NCBI RefSeq assembly: GCF_051401765.1
Contig: NC_135066.1
Location: forward strand, 24,555,501-24,619,500
DNA from: Calliopsis andreniformis
Taxonomy: Eukaryota; Arthropoda; Insecta; Hymenoptera; Andrenidae
Length of the DNA stretch: 64,000 nt
Direction of reading: 5' to 3'
Part shown: positions 1 to 12,174 of the stretch, one piece after another
Position numbering within the stretch: position 1 is the first letter of the stretch
Layout of the letters: each line of letters starts with the position of its first letter
The notes under the pieces: generated by a model
The model's database searches: none
Seen by the model: the letters and a program-made list of their open reading frames with translations, nothing else
What the model was told of the DNA's origin: nothing
Program-made: the position numbers and the translations under genes

Positions 1-400
1 CTTCGTTATCATGGACAGTAAAAAATATTTTGTCTCAACTCTACGATATTACTGTAGACACATTGCACTTACGAACACTACTAAAGTTCATACGTACAGC
101 ATTTGTTTCGAATTTTCTGGTTTCGCAATTAGTTCTCAGTTGTTTGTTCATATGTTTAGACAGTGCATATGCCACAATTAAAACTTTAAGCATGAGTTTG
201 GGTAAAAATATCACTTCAGCGTAATAATGCTAAGTCCAGCTTTTTAGAAAACAAGGATTGACATACCAAGAGACACGGTAACGTTTGGACGCCAAGTACA
301 TATAAGTCGTAAAAGTAGCAATTGGGGAAAGTTTCTGGACGTTAAACATTTGGTCAGCGAATGTCTGCCAGAGGCTAACTCGTCGCAGCGACGAGGTATA
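1..400. other. No gene recognised
   Basis: AT-rich sequence at the window edge. The only open frame (30-224, plus) is short and I see no motif in it. The stretch may be upstream, more decayed body of the hAT relic that begins to be recognisable near position 403, but nothing in the bases proves this. Confidence 0.4.
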
Positions 401-402
401 AG

Positions 403-482
403 TGCATCAATTGTATTCTAATTCCTTTAACTGTTTCAATGTCTGCGTCCTGCGAACGGGCCTTGCTTTTTATAAATTTTTT
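403..482 (+). pseudogene. hAT transposase C-terminal scrap
   Basis: About 26 codons read as a peptide containing IPLTVSMSASCERALLF. This resembles the C-terminal dimerisation motif of hAT transposases, where an I-P-[VL]-T-V-S-x-A-S-x-E-R-S core is usual. No other hAT domain is visible upstream and the frame closes just after, so this is a 3-prime relic. It is in another frame from, and unrelated by position to, the larger hAT relic at 46.9-51.2 kb. The short length limits certainty; chance similarity is possible. Confidence 0.45.
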
Positions 483-519
483 TATCAATTTTTATCAATT
501 ACTACTTTTACGACGAGCA

Positions 520-1215
520 GTTCCATATTTCATCCGTCCGAATGCATCGAAAGGACTTGAACGGTAAGCGCGACACAACCCTGGCGACCTTCGGCTTCGG
601 CGTACCGTTGAACTTGCAGGCCAATACCTGTGATCATAAACGGCCACATCTGCGAGACACACGTTGCCGTCTCCTACTCTAATCCGATATGCCTTTGCTT
701 TTCCCAATGAATTTGTTTGCGAAGAAGAAACTACCACCTCCACAAAATTAACCACAAAATTCGGTGTATCGTCAGCCGGTACAGACCTCCGAAGAACTGG
801 TGGCGAAAATCCACGAGGCGGTGGCCAACATTTCCACGGAAACTGTGAGAAACGTTCATAACAATATGGTGCGTCGCCTCCGCGCCCTACAAGAGGCCGA
901 AGGAGGCCAATTCGAGCACTTGCTCTAACAATCAATCGGCCCTTTTCAGGGCCACATAGTTTTTAAACGTAGGAACGATCTCGTTCCAGATTAAGATTCT
1001 GGTATGTAATTCGGTGTGTTCCGCGGTTGTCGGTCGTTAAGAGGTCAAGTGCTTGTTTGGTGAAGTGATCAGTGTTAGTGACCGCGAAGTGTCATAAATG
1101 CAAGGTGGTTCCGTGCGGTGTAGTATACCTGCGATCAGCAGACCTTGTGCTGTACGTTACCGGGCATCATCCCTCAACGACCGGGATCGGTGCAGTGACC
1201 CAGTGGAACAAGTGT
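520..1215 (+). repeat. Dispersed repeat C, copy 1
   Basis: About 700 bp that aligns by eye, in the same orientation, with 51595-52310. Shared landmarks include the 'catccgtccgaatgca'-type start, 'atccgatatgcctttgct' in the middle and 'gtcggtcgttaagaggtca' followed by 'tgcgatcagcagacc' near the end. The two copies differ by many substitutions and small indels, so they are old. Open frames inside (495-935 minus, 664-861 plus) are not conserved between the copies and are not called genes. Element class is unknown; LTR or non-coding DNA transposon are both possible. Confidence 0.75.
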
Positions 1216-1487
1216 ACAAGTCACAAGTGAATTCTTCTCCGAATGGGTAAGTTTTACCGATAATAATTACTATTATTATTAATTATTATTCGGTGCGCCA
1301 TAATTAAAAAAATGAAAACTGATGTGTCCGTACTTTTTACCGATTGCAGCAACTAATACGTCCAACTTTCGTTCATTCCTTATGGAATAAGTATTTTTGT
1401 ACAATTTTCAATGTTTTGATACCCAGTAAAATAATGTACAATCTGTAGGAACTACAGAAACATTGTTTTTTATTATCTTACTATAGC

Positions 1488-1900
1488 ATTACTTTACTAA
1501 ATCGGCATTTTTATATTCTTCTTCCTCGTTTTTTATTTTTTAAAACTTGGATAATTAATTTAAAAATTTGAAAAAATTCCATAATATGTGTCGGAATAAC
1601 TGATGTGTCCCTAATTTTTTTCATAATTTTCCATCTAATAGTTTAAGAGAAATTGGGCAATAGAGATCTTGAGTTTCTTGTACAAGATTCGAGCACAGCG
1701 AGTAGGAAACACTACGCGTAGATAGCTTGTGCCCTGTCACTGAACGGCTGAGCGCTCGTTATCCGCGCTTTCTGATTGCTCGATGTTTTTCGTTAATAAC
1801 TCGTTAACAAAACTTCAGAGAACATTTTTGTAAAAGAAAAGGTTGTTTAGAATCACCCCAGGAATCTCCCCTTTTCAGCTCCGCCACCTTATGTGGGACA
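1488..1900 (+). repeat. Dispersed repeat D, copy 1
   Basis: Aligns in the same orientation with 55440-55860. Shared blocks include 'actaaatcggcattttt' at the left, 'gtttaagagaaattgggcaat' in the middle, 'cgttaataactcgttaac' and 'gggacactctgtataat' at the right. The terminal 'cactctgtataa' sequence is a common end of insect non-autonomous DNA elements. A diverged relative lies in opposite orientation at about 56060-56200. No coding capacity is seen. Confidence 0.75.
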
Positions 1901-3040
1901 CTCTGTATAATGTGTGTGTTTTATCTATGAACGTTTCAAGATCTGGAGAAATATTGATGATACAAAAAAATAGTTCAGACAAAACTTGTAGAGTACGAAG
2001 GGGCATATATGGTGCCTATATCAAATTGACCCTGTGATGACCGTGAAAAGCTGTATGAAGGTTACGGATACATTTTTTAATGGAACGCTATATTTTCTAT
2101 TCTATATTCATATAGCTGACGTTAAAATATTTTCAAAACATTATTTACACGTGTATTTTGCGCTAACCAATCTGGAGATACTAAATGAGAAATCTTATGC
2201 GCCGCCAGCATTAACGTTACCCGATGTACACCGCTGGGAGGTTGTTCGGTCGGACTTTGTACATCATGATGGCTTTAAAAAGAACCATTTGTGCATTTAC
2301 ATTGGTTTGTATGTTTATAAGCAGTCGTACCTAAGTTTTCATTTGCCCTTCAACGTGTTTCTCATAAAATATGATACACTTTTCGATTCTTCTTAAAAAT
2401 TCTTTTTCCACATTTCTTAACATTTCTGGTGTTATTCTTTCACATGCGCTTGAGTGGAGTTAACATTTCAGGTACACAACACCTTTAGTCCCCGGGATAC
2501 GACGGCACAAGCTAGTACCTGTATCTAAAGAAGAAATTCATTTATGATATGACGAAAGAATCTTCCAAACTGACGCTGTATTGTAATATAGTGTGTGTAT
2601 TTTAGATTTTTAGATACACATTTATATCTTTTATTTAAAGAAGTACCATTCTTAGAGCCACCATGGTGTATAAAGTCCAACCGAGCAACCTCCCTGCAGT
2701 ATACGGCGGGTAAGGCTAATGCCGGCGGCGCATAAGATTTCTCATTTAATATCTCCAGATTGGTTAGTGCAAAATACATATGTAGATAGTGTTTTGAAAA
2801 TGTTTTAACATCAGCAATATGAATATAAAATAAAAAATATAGGGTGCCATTAAAAAATGTACCCGTGATCTTCATATAGCTTTTCAAGGTCATCACAGGG
2901 TTAATTTGATATAGGCACCACACGCGCCTCTTCAAACCCTACAAGTTTTGTCTGAACTATTTTTTCGTATTATTAATATTTCTCTAGATATTGAAACACT
3001 CATAAATAAAACACACACACTGTATATTATATAGAAAAAT
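1895..3040. repeat. Inverted-repeat (fold-back) element
   Basis: The left arm, about 1895-2310, reads again as reverse complement at about 2635-3040. The two arms encode near-identical peptides on opposite strands: the 2034-2396 plus frame and the 2525-2935 minus frame share NGTLYFLFYIHIADV and NEKSYAPPAL. Such matching frames are expected from an inverted duplication, so I do not call either a gene. The central spacer is about 320 bp. Outer ends carry GT/AC-rich runs beside 'ctgtata' sequence. The arms remain similar enough to form a long hairpin in RNA. The left arm begins inside the right end of repeat D, which may be part of the same composite element. Confidence 0.75.
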
Positions 3041-3244
3041 TAATTTTGTTTTAACAATGCTTTTATCCCATCTGTTATTAATAAATAGATGTACTAACTA
3101 GTAAAAAACATGGGTTTTGTTAAATATTATGTTTGATGTTTTATATTTCATAAATCTTATATATTTATCTATGAATCGGTGAACAAAGGGGAAAAACATA
3201 AAAATGAGTTTGAAAGAAGACAGAAACAAAAACTGCTGTAGACA

Positions 3245-3320
3245 GAAATTGGAACTGACGACCTTCGGATTTTGAAGCTGACGTCTTACGCCCTCGACTA
3301 CACCGCTTCATGTTTGACCT
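3245..3320 (-). repeat. tRNA-like relic, possibly a SINE head
   Basis: On the minus strand a tRNA-like arrangement is visible: an A-box-like GTGTAGTCGAGGGCGTAAG, a CTTC/GAAG mini-hairpin at the anticodon-arm position, and a B-box-like GTCAGTTCCAATTTC. The B box departs from the GGTTCGAATCC consensus and the stems are imperfect, so this is unlikely to be a functional tRNA. A tRNA-derived SINE head or tRNA pseudogene is the best reading. Confidence 0.4.
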
Positions 3321-3329
3321 TTTGTTCCT

Positions 3330-6300
3330 TTGATACTTCAACCAATGAGTAAATGTTTAAAACCATTTTTTTATAAAAACGGCTGATGAGAAGTTCCTAA
3401 TATTTTACATATTTTTAATACTCACCTGTGCCTATAATCTAACTGCGGCTCAGCCCAAATAGCGAGGGCCCAGTTCGTAATTTTACCTTGTAAAATACGA
3501 TTCACTCAGGGACATATAATGTTTAAAATGCTTGTAAATAATGTTTACAGGATATTTATAAGTTATTATATTTTCCGGCAAAAACAAAAGAAATGGATTT
3601 TGGTAACTATTTTCCTGTCTGTAATAACGAACGGTAGCAGATAAATTTCGGTTATAGACTCCCGAAACTCGGATCATGTCAACGGATTCCCAATTCGTGT
3701 AAAGTGTAAGTCATAGTCGTGGCCAATTAACGAAATCTGAGTGTTCACTATGAACCGATGATTCGAGTATGTAGTATACCAAAAGGCGTAAAATATTGTT
3801 TACAATACAGTAGACATTATACGTCGCTAGATGAATCGTATCATAGCCATAAGTAAGCATAATAAGACGCGAATTTTCAAACCTGATTATTTTAAAAATT
3901 AAGCTGAAAACAAAAAGGTTTTATTCTTTATATTTTTCTTATTTTTTCACAAGGAATCACCTTCCGCCCGCTTTTACATATTATTATATTATAGTTTACG
4001 ATTTTTAATTATGTCATATCATATTGAAAGTATTGGAAAGAAAGAAAAGTTACACGAATTTGGCCTATTAGGTCAGTACACTTTGCTAAGTCTCTTGTAT
4101 TAGGGTACGCTCACCATTATGCCGGGCCTCATGTTCAGGGTAGATGTTGCCGCGTACCAGAGTAGTGACAAGCCCATGCTTCTTTATGTGACTTTACACA
4201 GTTAAACTGGTGCCAAATCTTTAACAATTTTTCCTGACTTCGTTCGTTTGCTATATATGGTTTCTTTCAAACATTTTCTTTACTAAACGATTTGAATACG
4301 ATTACATAATAAAAAACTTACCACTAATTTTCAATGTTATAAACAATTTTACCACTAAACTTTTGTGCAAATGTCAACCGACCGATCCAGAAGTGCAAAT
4401 TCACTCTTAAAGCTACGATCGTTAATTTTTTTACACCTTGTACATTAGCCAATAGTTTAGTCAGTACCCAATCTATAAAAGTTGCGACATAAGCATTACT
4501 TTAAGAGTCATGTACAAATTGGAAAATTAAACCTAGTATGTACTTGGCGGGCTCTTTTTTAATAACAATATCTTCTCCAGGAGTGAATTAAGGGCAGGAG
4601 GGACAAACTTAGGAAGAATATAACCTCGAGCCTCACTTTTCAAGGAACCACATATTTTGTTGGGATTTCAGCTATTCTCAGCCTGTTCGTTGGAATTATA
4701 ACTTATTTAACTGTTGTGACCGGTTCATATTTCGTTCTGCAACAATACAACTGATATACAAATAATATGAAAAATTTGTCCAAAAATAAGCTATCCTGGA
4801 TTATGATTTCGATGAACAGGGACCGTTAAAAGTACATTTTAGGTTTAATTTTTCAATATGTGTGTTACTCCTAAAACGATGCTTATTTCGCAAATTTTAT
4901 GGATAGCACATTAAACTATTCACTAATGTATTTGGTTTTATTTGATTTTGATATTTTGTAAGATCGGAATAACCACCATTTTTGTGAATGTATTTGGCAA
5001 ATATTTTTACACTAACAATGTTTTTGTTGGGATAATAAACTTTAGAATTTACCGGAAATTTCAGATTCACAATAAATTTCATTTTATCATAACACGTGAT
5101 TAGCTTGTATAAAAAAATATTGTATAAAATCAGCATAAATAAAAGAAAATTGTTTCATTTTTACTTACTGGTGAAAGAAGTTACATCTGGTATGAAAAAG
5201 ATCAGTAAAATTACCCCAAGTAAGGGAGCCAATGTAGAACTGGGAAACATATCTGAAAAACAAAAGAAAGTTTTATCTTTATTTCTGTAATTCAATATTA
5301 TATGGATATACATAATTTTCTGGTTTAATACCACTTATTTTTAGATATCATTTATCTTGTTTCTTAGCTTTTTAAAATCATTTTCAATTCTTAAGAATAT
5401 AATATAAAAAGTTAAGAGATGAAATATTGTTATCTAATTGACAAATAATTCTCTGCACTATTTTACTCTTCAATCATACATAAGATATTGCAGATCATAA
5501 AATCCAAGCTATTATGCTGTAAAATAGTTCATTATCAATTATTAGTTATTAGTTCAATTTCTCAATAAATATAACGCAATAGGCATCTACTTTATTCTAT
5601 GCATAGTGAAAATAAGCTTGCACTTTCGGGTCATCAAAACGTTTGATAATTACGTAGTGATAAAAGCATATAATAACATATTTATTGAGGAATAAACCTT
5701 ATTATTATCATGATCCATGAACTACAATTGTAATCACATCGTAAATTCGCTTAAACATTATAAACTAAATAGAAATAAAAGTTGTACAACCATTATCCCT
5801 AGTTTTAGTTTGAGAATCTTGCAAACATTTTAAAAATATATTAAAGATTTTTTTAACACAATTGTAATCATATCGAAAGTAATGACAAGTTATTTGATAA
5901 TGAAGTCGGTGGTACAGCTTTTAATGAAACTTATTGTTAGTTTTATAATTATATGGTTTCAAAATCAAATACACTTTCTATCTATTACCAATGTTAAAAT
6001 AGAAGAAAAGAAAGTAGAAGTTAAAGTACTGCAAAACTGACAGAAATATTTGCTACTAAGCAAATAAAAAAAATATATATAACCTCGATTATCCGAACCT
6101 ACTGAAGAACACACTGTTCGGACAATCAAATTTTCCAAATAATCGAATGACTCAGTTTTCGCAAGAAAGTAGATCATTTATTTTGAACTATTGTACACTA
6201 CATTCATTTTAATAAAACTAAACAGAATTAAATACAAACAAAAGTACAAACTTTTAAACAAAAAGGTAGCAATTTTTTCGGTCTATGTTCTTGTTTCGCA

Positions 6301-6815
6301 ATCTTTCTCAATTGCTAACTATGCAACACTGTTTATTTCCAATTCGTCGGATTTTTAAGGGTAGTACAACACGTTTCCGTTTCACCGAGGTAGATCGAAA
6401 ACTAACAGAATGTAGTCTATAAATACTAAGTAGTCGGTAATTTAAAAATGTATGTACGATAAAGAGTTGTCACCTACGTAGATAACATAGAAAACAAGAG
6501 AAAGCGTTGTCATATATATATACATTGGATACTTTCCTCTACTTTACTTATTTAATAATATATTCCATTGATTGATGTTCTGATAACCAACTTTTACACT
6601 GAGGCAACATAAATACGAAGAAACCTGAAGAAACAATCAACAGCACGAAACAACTTTTTCAAGCTACATGGAAGAGCCACCGAAAATTCCACATTTTTGT
6701 TTCAATAAAAACATAGCTTAAGAAAAACATGAAGCGCCCGGTAGCAAATGACAACCAAAACAAATATGTATTATATAATCTATATACTTTGTCGCGTGAT
6801 TCAGAAAGCATTGTC
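3330..6815. other. No gene recognised, AT-rich DNA
   Basis: Nearly 3.5 kb of AT-rich sequence. All open frames are short (under about 80 codons), without recognisable motifs or codon bias. The segment 4070-4200 is locally GC-richer but I could not assign it. No tandem array and no clear inverted repeat was seen by eye. Confidence 0.5.
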
Positions 6816-6825
6816 CATGTCCCCT

Positions 6826-9108
6826 TAAGGGCTTAGGGTAGTCATGTGACTTTACGAGATTTCTTGGTCGGTATCTGCCGTCACAGTTTTCTTTACAGAA
6901 ATAAAATTATCCACAGACATGTGGCTGCGTAATGAATGCGAGATGGAGCCACACTATGATTCCCCCTCCACTATACACACTACTATACGAGCCGTATGTA
7001 CGTGAATTCGGCCCTTCGGATCACTTCGGATAGCTTCGGAAAGACGAGAGAGAAGGCAAATGTCATATCTTACTCTCGTGTTTCTAAAACACCAAAACGC
7101 TATTACGGTTTGGTGCAAGTCACCCGTAAGCGGCATTGAGCGGCACGAGTCACTCCCGAAATATTTCGAGTGTAAACTCTGATTGGATCTGCAAAAGTAA
7201 ATCAGTATAATAAAAATTACTTTTCGAATTTATATAACTTGAATGTAAAAGATGATATACTTACAAGTTTTACACATTCTACGTTCTTGATACCAGCCTT
7301 TAAAAACAATTAAAACAAGTTCATGTTGATTTCCTATTAATTTACTTACAAACAATAAGAGTAAAAGGATTTTACTTATCTCTTTGTATATGTAGCGAAT
7401 TATTTCCAATTCGTTCTTCCTTCCGGTTTGGTTTGGTTAGGTCAGGGTTAGCTCTGGGTATATACAAAATAAGAGGAGCCGTTGCTAAAAATACATTAAT
7501 TTAATATATTTATAATCATCAGAATCACGGTTGCCGCTGTGACCCCGACCGCGGCTTCTCCCGTACTTCCATTTACGAACTTTCTTTTTAAAATCCCAGA
7601 ACTGTAATATGAAAAATAGACACATGTTATTCACGAAGTTTACTTCATTCTTGAACAAAAAATGAGTAGATAAATTACTTAGCGCTTTAGCATAAAGATC
7701 GCCTATGGTCTACGTACCTTTTGTCCGACGCCGACGCCGGAGTCGGTGCAAACTTTAGAGGAGACATGTCAGGAAAAACACGCGAAGAATCAGAAAATGT
7801 CCCGTAGACGGTTCTGGGGTAAGTGCCGTGGGGTTCATCACAGTCCTCTTACCAAAAGGCATAGCCTTCCCCACTCCGTGGCCAGATCCTTTAGGAACAA
7901 TATTCCCATTCTTTAGCAATACGGTGTCGGACCGCTTGCCTTTTCCCAAACACTCGCTCTTCTTCTAAACAGTCACACAATACCCGATAGCTGGGAGGCC
8001 CAACGTAGCCATCAGCCATCGGTCGCCGGCGGGACTGTTTAGTCTCATGCACCCTCAATCAGCCCTTCGTAAACTAAGACCCTATCATAAATCCCTCAAC
8101 GACACGTCTTCGTTTGGCTAACCGTCCCAAACTCTCTCTTAAAATACGTTGACGCTAACAGACATGACGACAAAAACTACGTAGATCATAGACGATCCTA
8201 TGCTAAAGCCCTAAGTAATTTATCTATTCATTTTTTGTTCAAGAACGAAGTAAATTTCGTGAATAACATGTGTCTATTTTTCATATTACAGTTCTGGGAT
8301 TTTAAAAAGAAAGTTCGTAAATGGAAGTACGGGAGAAGCCGTGGTCGGAGTCACGGCGACAACCGTGCTCCATGACGGGGGGAAAGAGGGAAGAACGGGG
8401 GCAAAAATTTAATTATTAATTATTATAACTAGTTAGAAAAGAAATATATTAAATTAATGTATTTTTAGCAACGTCTCCTTTTATTTTGTATATACCCAAA
8501 CCTAACCCAGACCAAACCCGAAGGAAAAACGCATTGGAAATAATTCGCCACATATACAAAGAGATAACTAAAATCCTTTTACTTTTATTGTTTGTAAGTA
8601 AATTAATAGGAAATCAACATGAACTTGTTTTAATTGTTTTTAAAGGCTGGTATCAAGAACGTAGAATGTGTAAAACTTGTAAGTATATCATCTTTTACAT
8701 TCAAGTTATATAAATTTGAAAAGTAATTTTTATTAAACTGATTTACTTTTGCAGATCAAATCAGAGTTTACACTCGAAATATTTCGTGAGTGACTCGTGC
8801 CGCTGAATGTCGCTTGCAGGTGACTTGGACCAAACCATAATAGCATTTTAGAAACACGAGAGTAGTATTTGACATTTGCCTTCTCTTTCGTCTTTCTGAA
8901 GCTATCTGAAGTGATCCGAAGAGCCGAATTCACGTACATACGGTTCGTGCAGTAGTGTATATAATGGAGGGGGAATCACAGTGTGGCTCCATCTCGCATT
9001 CATTAGGCAGCCACATGTCTGTGGATAATTTTATTTCTGTAAACAAAACTGTAACGGCAGATACCGACCAAGAAACCTCGTAAAGTCACGTGACTACCCT
9101 AGGCCCCT
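6826..9108. mobile_element. Long-arm inverted-repeat element with TTAA-like ends
   Basis: About 880-920 bp at the left (6826 to about 7712) returns as the reverse complement at the right (about 8190 to 9108), separated by a unique core of about 470 bp. The left end reads TTAA followed by GGGCTTAGGGTAGTCATGTGAC; the right end read in reverse gives TTTAGGGGCCTAGGGTAGTC. The imperfect TTAA and 'GGG' tips suggest insertion at TTAA, as in piggyBac-type elements, although canonical piggyBac tips start with CCC. The core has no transposase, so the unit is non-autonomous. Both arms contain splice-like signals and a short basic-peptide exon reading outward toward the tips (listed separately). Related ends occur at 10018 and 27781. 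Confidence 0.8.
8292..8760 (+). other. Exon/intron-like structure in right arm
   Basis: After an acceptor-like 'catattacag' ending at 8291, a frame opens with FWDFKKKVRKWKYGRSRGRS and stops about 20 codons on. Downstream are a GTAAGT at 8594, an AG at 8645, a 33-nt mini-exon-like block 8646-8678, GTAAGTATA at 8679, and a TTTTGCAG ending at 8754. The implied introns would be 52 and 76 nt, normal for insects. The left arm mirrors this on the minus strand, with its acceptor near 7602 and a conserved RKWKYGRSRGRG peptide. The related segment at 28.4 kb (minus) keeps RKWKNGSS and RGRDSN. Whether this is an element gene's 3-prime end or a captured host exon cannot be decided here. Confidence 0.4.
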
Positions 9109-9114
9109 AAAATC

Positions 9115-10015
9115 GAAACACTGTTCAGGTGTTTCAAGGATTATACTACTTCAGTATGGACAAAATGTTTTTCTAAATCAGTGTTTGTTGTAAACGTTTT
9201 TTTGGAACATCCAACAACCAAAAGTGACAATAAATTCCTTATTGCTGCTTCAATGGACACGCAGCTTGAAATTTTTAAAAACCTGTTAGATTAGTGTCAT
9301 TGTATATTACGTAAATGAATAACACCATACATATTTAATAATAACTTGTACATGTGAAAAGTAACATTTACGTAACATTGAAAAAGAAATTCTATTCGTA
9401 AAACAAATACCGCAATTGCATTTTTTATTATTTAACTTTAATTGTGAAAAAATATGAAACATTTGATTCATCAGCAAAATCATTCTCGAATATATTTAAA
9501 ATCATTTCACAGTAATTCACAAATTCTTTGCTTTGGTGCAAAGTAGACATCATTTTTCGATGCATTAAGTGGACATATCTGTTTGAAAGTTTCAAAAAAT
9601 TAATCCTTTCCTTACATATTTACATGGACTGACATTCTAAGAATATTTTAAACAAAGTCCCACAAAAAAATTCAAAGAATTGGCAAAATTATAAAACCTT
9701 GAAGGGAACAATGCAGATAGTCTAACAGTTTGTACAGGGAATATTAAACACTTTAAACGCATTTTTATTGAAACTACGTATTTCAGTATGGTGACCCTGA
9801 TACTTGAGCTACACTCGACTAGTCGACTTTGAGTTTTGCATACAGATATAACAGAAGATTCCGTATCACTATTAATATGTTTGATACAACACTGTTTTAT
9901 TTTTCATTTTACACTTACTTTCATTTTATGGACCACGGTGCAAAGAAAGGCATATCAGAAAAACATGTATAACTTCTGAAAATATATTTTCTTGACTCGA
10001 ACCTTTTTTGAAGTA
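9115..10015. other. No gene recognised
   Basis: AT-rich spacer between two members of the long-arm family. No frame above about 70 codons, no domain and no repeat partner seen inside the window. Confidence 0.45.
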
Positions 10016-10017
10016 GT

Positions 10018-10500
10018 TTAAGGGCGTACGGTAGTCACATGACTTTTCGAGATTGCCAGGTCGGTATCTGCTATTACAGTTTTCGTTACAGGAATAGTAT
10101 TATCCACAGACACGTGGCTGCCTGATGAACGCAAGATGGAGCCATTCTATGATTTCGAATTCGGTACACAGCTTAGAAAATTTCCCCCTCTACTGCACAC
10201 ACTACTATACGAGCCATGTGTACGTGAACTCGACGCTTCGCGACCGACTTCCGGCATTTGCAGAAAGTAGAAAGAGTGCGAAACGCCATATTCAACTGTT
10301 CAAATCCCTGCAAGCGGCACGAGCGCGATGTTTCCGATTGCTGAGATACATTTTCAGTGATTAAATATAGCACTGCATCGTGTGAATGTACTGGTATTTA
10401 TCAAACGACATATGTTATTTATAGGTGTATAACTTTTACACGTGTCACATTCTAAATACCACTACATTCATATTATTCATTGTTTGCCCACATCGATGCC
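10018..10500 (+). repeat. Partial relative of the long-arm element
   Basis: Starts at TTAA then GGGCGTACGGTAGTCACATG and runs parallel to 27781-28290 for nearly 500 bp. Shared landmarks include 'gattgccaggtcggtatctg', 'cacagacacgtggctgcctga' minus its last base, and a distal 'acacgtgtcacattctaaata'. The first 200 bp also match the left arm at 6826. No inverted partner is found nearby; a weak candidate is the reversed sequence at 17030-17290. The frames on both strands here are shadows of the repeat. Confidence 0.7.
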
Positions 10501-11635
10501 TTTCTCAAGATAGACCCTTCTTCCAAATATCGTTTTTATATTAATATGAACATCACGCATATGTGTGTGTGTACATACGTATACGCATACATATACAGTA
10601 ATGTATACATATCCTCTATACATATACCATATATTATCAATTATCTCGGTTTCCTTTGATCTCGGACGCCAAGATAATTGGTACATGACCGAAGAAGCAA
10701 AAAAAAGGGTCTCACACGATTGTCGATGCTCAAGCTCGATGCCTGAAATCAATGACGTAACAAAAGACAAGTATAGCATTAGGAATTAAGAATAGGAAAA
10801 ATTGAAGTTTCTTATTTTCAAACGGATTTTCACGTAAGTAACACCAATCGATTCCTGATACGAAAAGACTGCTGTAGGAACGGCAGTCCTAAATTCTACA
10901 CAATAGTTATAGGAAATATATATATATTAGGAAATATATATAAATATATATAAATATATATGCATGTATGTATGTATGTAATGTATGTATATTTTGAGTT
11001 AGGTCTGAATTAGGATCGATAGATTTTAAATACAGTAATAATACGATCGAGGGTCGTTTCGTCCACACGAACAAGAGCCGCGATCACATCCGAGCTCAGT
11101 GTCCGCATCATCACTGTAGTGGATTGGAGTATTTTTCGTAGAATTCTGCATGTCTCGGCGACCGAGAGAAAAGGAATCCGAATCGTCTATCATCGATCGT
11201 CGATCCTGCACTCGGATCTGGCCACGACTATCGAATCGACTACTCAATAGACTATCTGTAACATTACTGTATACTGGGATGAACGTGACCTTTCTTTCTA
11301 CAAATCAAGTTTTATGTATGTTATAATCGGAATCATGTCGTGTTTGATATCGTTTCCATTGGGAGAGTACAAGGAATTGACTGGTATTACTTGCGTGAAA
11401 ATCCGTTTGCGAATAAGAAACTTAAATTTTTCCTATTTAAATCCCTAATACTATCCTTGTTTTTTTATGGCCTCCTTGTTCTCAGGCGTCGAGCTCGTCG
11501 CGATGGTTCCAAGAATTGGTTTCTCGGAGGCACATGTCATACGAGGTAGTGGGGATAGACCGCGGCTCTCATCCCTGTAGAATGTAGATGAAACGGCTCT
11601 CATCATGGAGACGAAACGGGTCTCGTCCGCAACAT
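10500..11635. repeat. Unassigned DNA with simple repeats
   Basis: Contains GT/TA-type microsatellite (about 10558-10625), an ATATAT/TATG tract (about 10915-10992) and otherwise unassigned sequence. Frames at 11026-11247 (minus) and 11340-11651 are short, overlap each other on both strands and show no motif. The GC-richer block 11030-11620 could be the remains of an element's leader, but I cannot support a class. Confidence 0.5.
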
Positions 11636-11639
11636 TACT

Positions 11640-12170
11640 GTATCTACACATATACAGGGGAAAATTTATTGGCTATAACAAATTTTCTTTTAAATTATTA
11701 TTCTCAAATATATGATAGTCAGGTTCACAGGAAAACCATTTCCAGAATTTGGGCCTACCATTCCTGCAGCAGAGCCTCCCGTATCGGTTTCAAGGGATAA
11801 TGTATGGCACGTGACACTTGACGTACAGGCGAGACTTCCTGCGGTGCTCTCTACTCGAACAGGTTTTCCTGTGCTGAAAAGCACTAAACTTTCGTATGCA
11901 ATATATCGAAAACCATTTGAAAAAATATACATAATTTCTATGTCGTTGAATTTATCTTGAAACGCACTACAAAGTGACCTGAAAAAAAGTATATAGTTCT
12001 ATGTAAAAAACTGAACCTATCATATCTTTGAAGATAATAATCTAAAAGATAATTATAGCCAATAAATTTTCCCCCTTATACCATGCAAATTTCATGTAAA
12101 CAGTTTTTTTTATATCTTAAACAGTTTAGGAAATAATGTACTGTACAGTGTTACGCGGGACACCCTGTAT
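11640..12170. repeat. Fold-back repeat E, copy 1
   Basis: The segment 'aaaatttattggctataa' near 11660 is repeated in reverse complement near 12055, and 'cacaggaaaacc' near 11730 is mirrored by 'ggttttcctgtg' near 11862, giving nested inverted arms. The right outer portion, about 12050-12200, is repeated directly at 32738-32872, including 'ccatgcaaatttcatgtaaa' and 'acgcgggacaccctgtatg'. The terminal 'acaccctgtatg' is typical of insect MITE-like ends. The coding frames here on both strands are shadows. Confidence 0.65.
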
Positions 12171-12174
12171 GTAT

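Noticed and set aside
495..935. 146-codon minus-strand frame
   Set aside because: It lies in dispersed repeat C and is not conserved in the partner copy at 51.6 kb.
2034..2935. Two matching peptides on opposite strands (NGTLYFLFYIHIADV)
   Set aside because: They are the two arms of an inverted repeat read outward; no domain, low-complexity AT-rich coding and no independent sign of selection.
3245..3320. Functional tRNA gene on the minus strand
   Set aside because: A and B boxes are only approximate and the acceptor and anticodon stems are imperfect, so I kept it only as a tRNA-like relic.
10477..10789. Overlapping 74-100 codon frames on both strands
   Set aside because: Driven by GT/TA microsatellite (repeating H-T-Y-V and Y-V-C text).
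11690..11960. Overlapping frames of about 80 codons on both strands
   Set aside because: They sit inside the nested inverted arms of fold-back E and have no motif.
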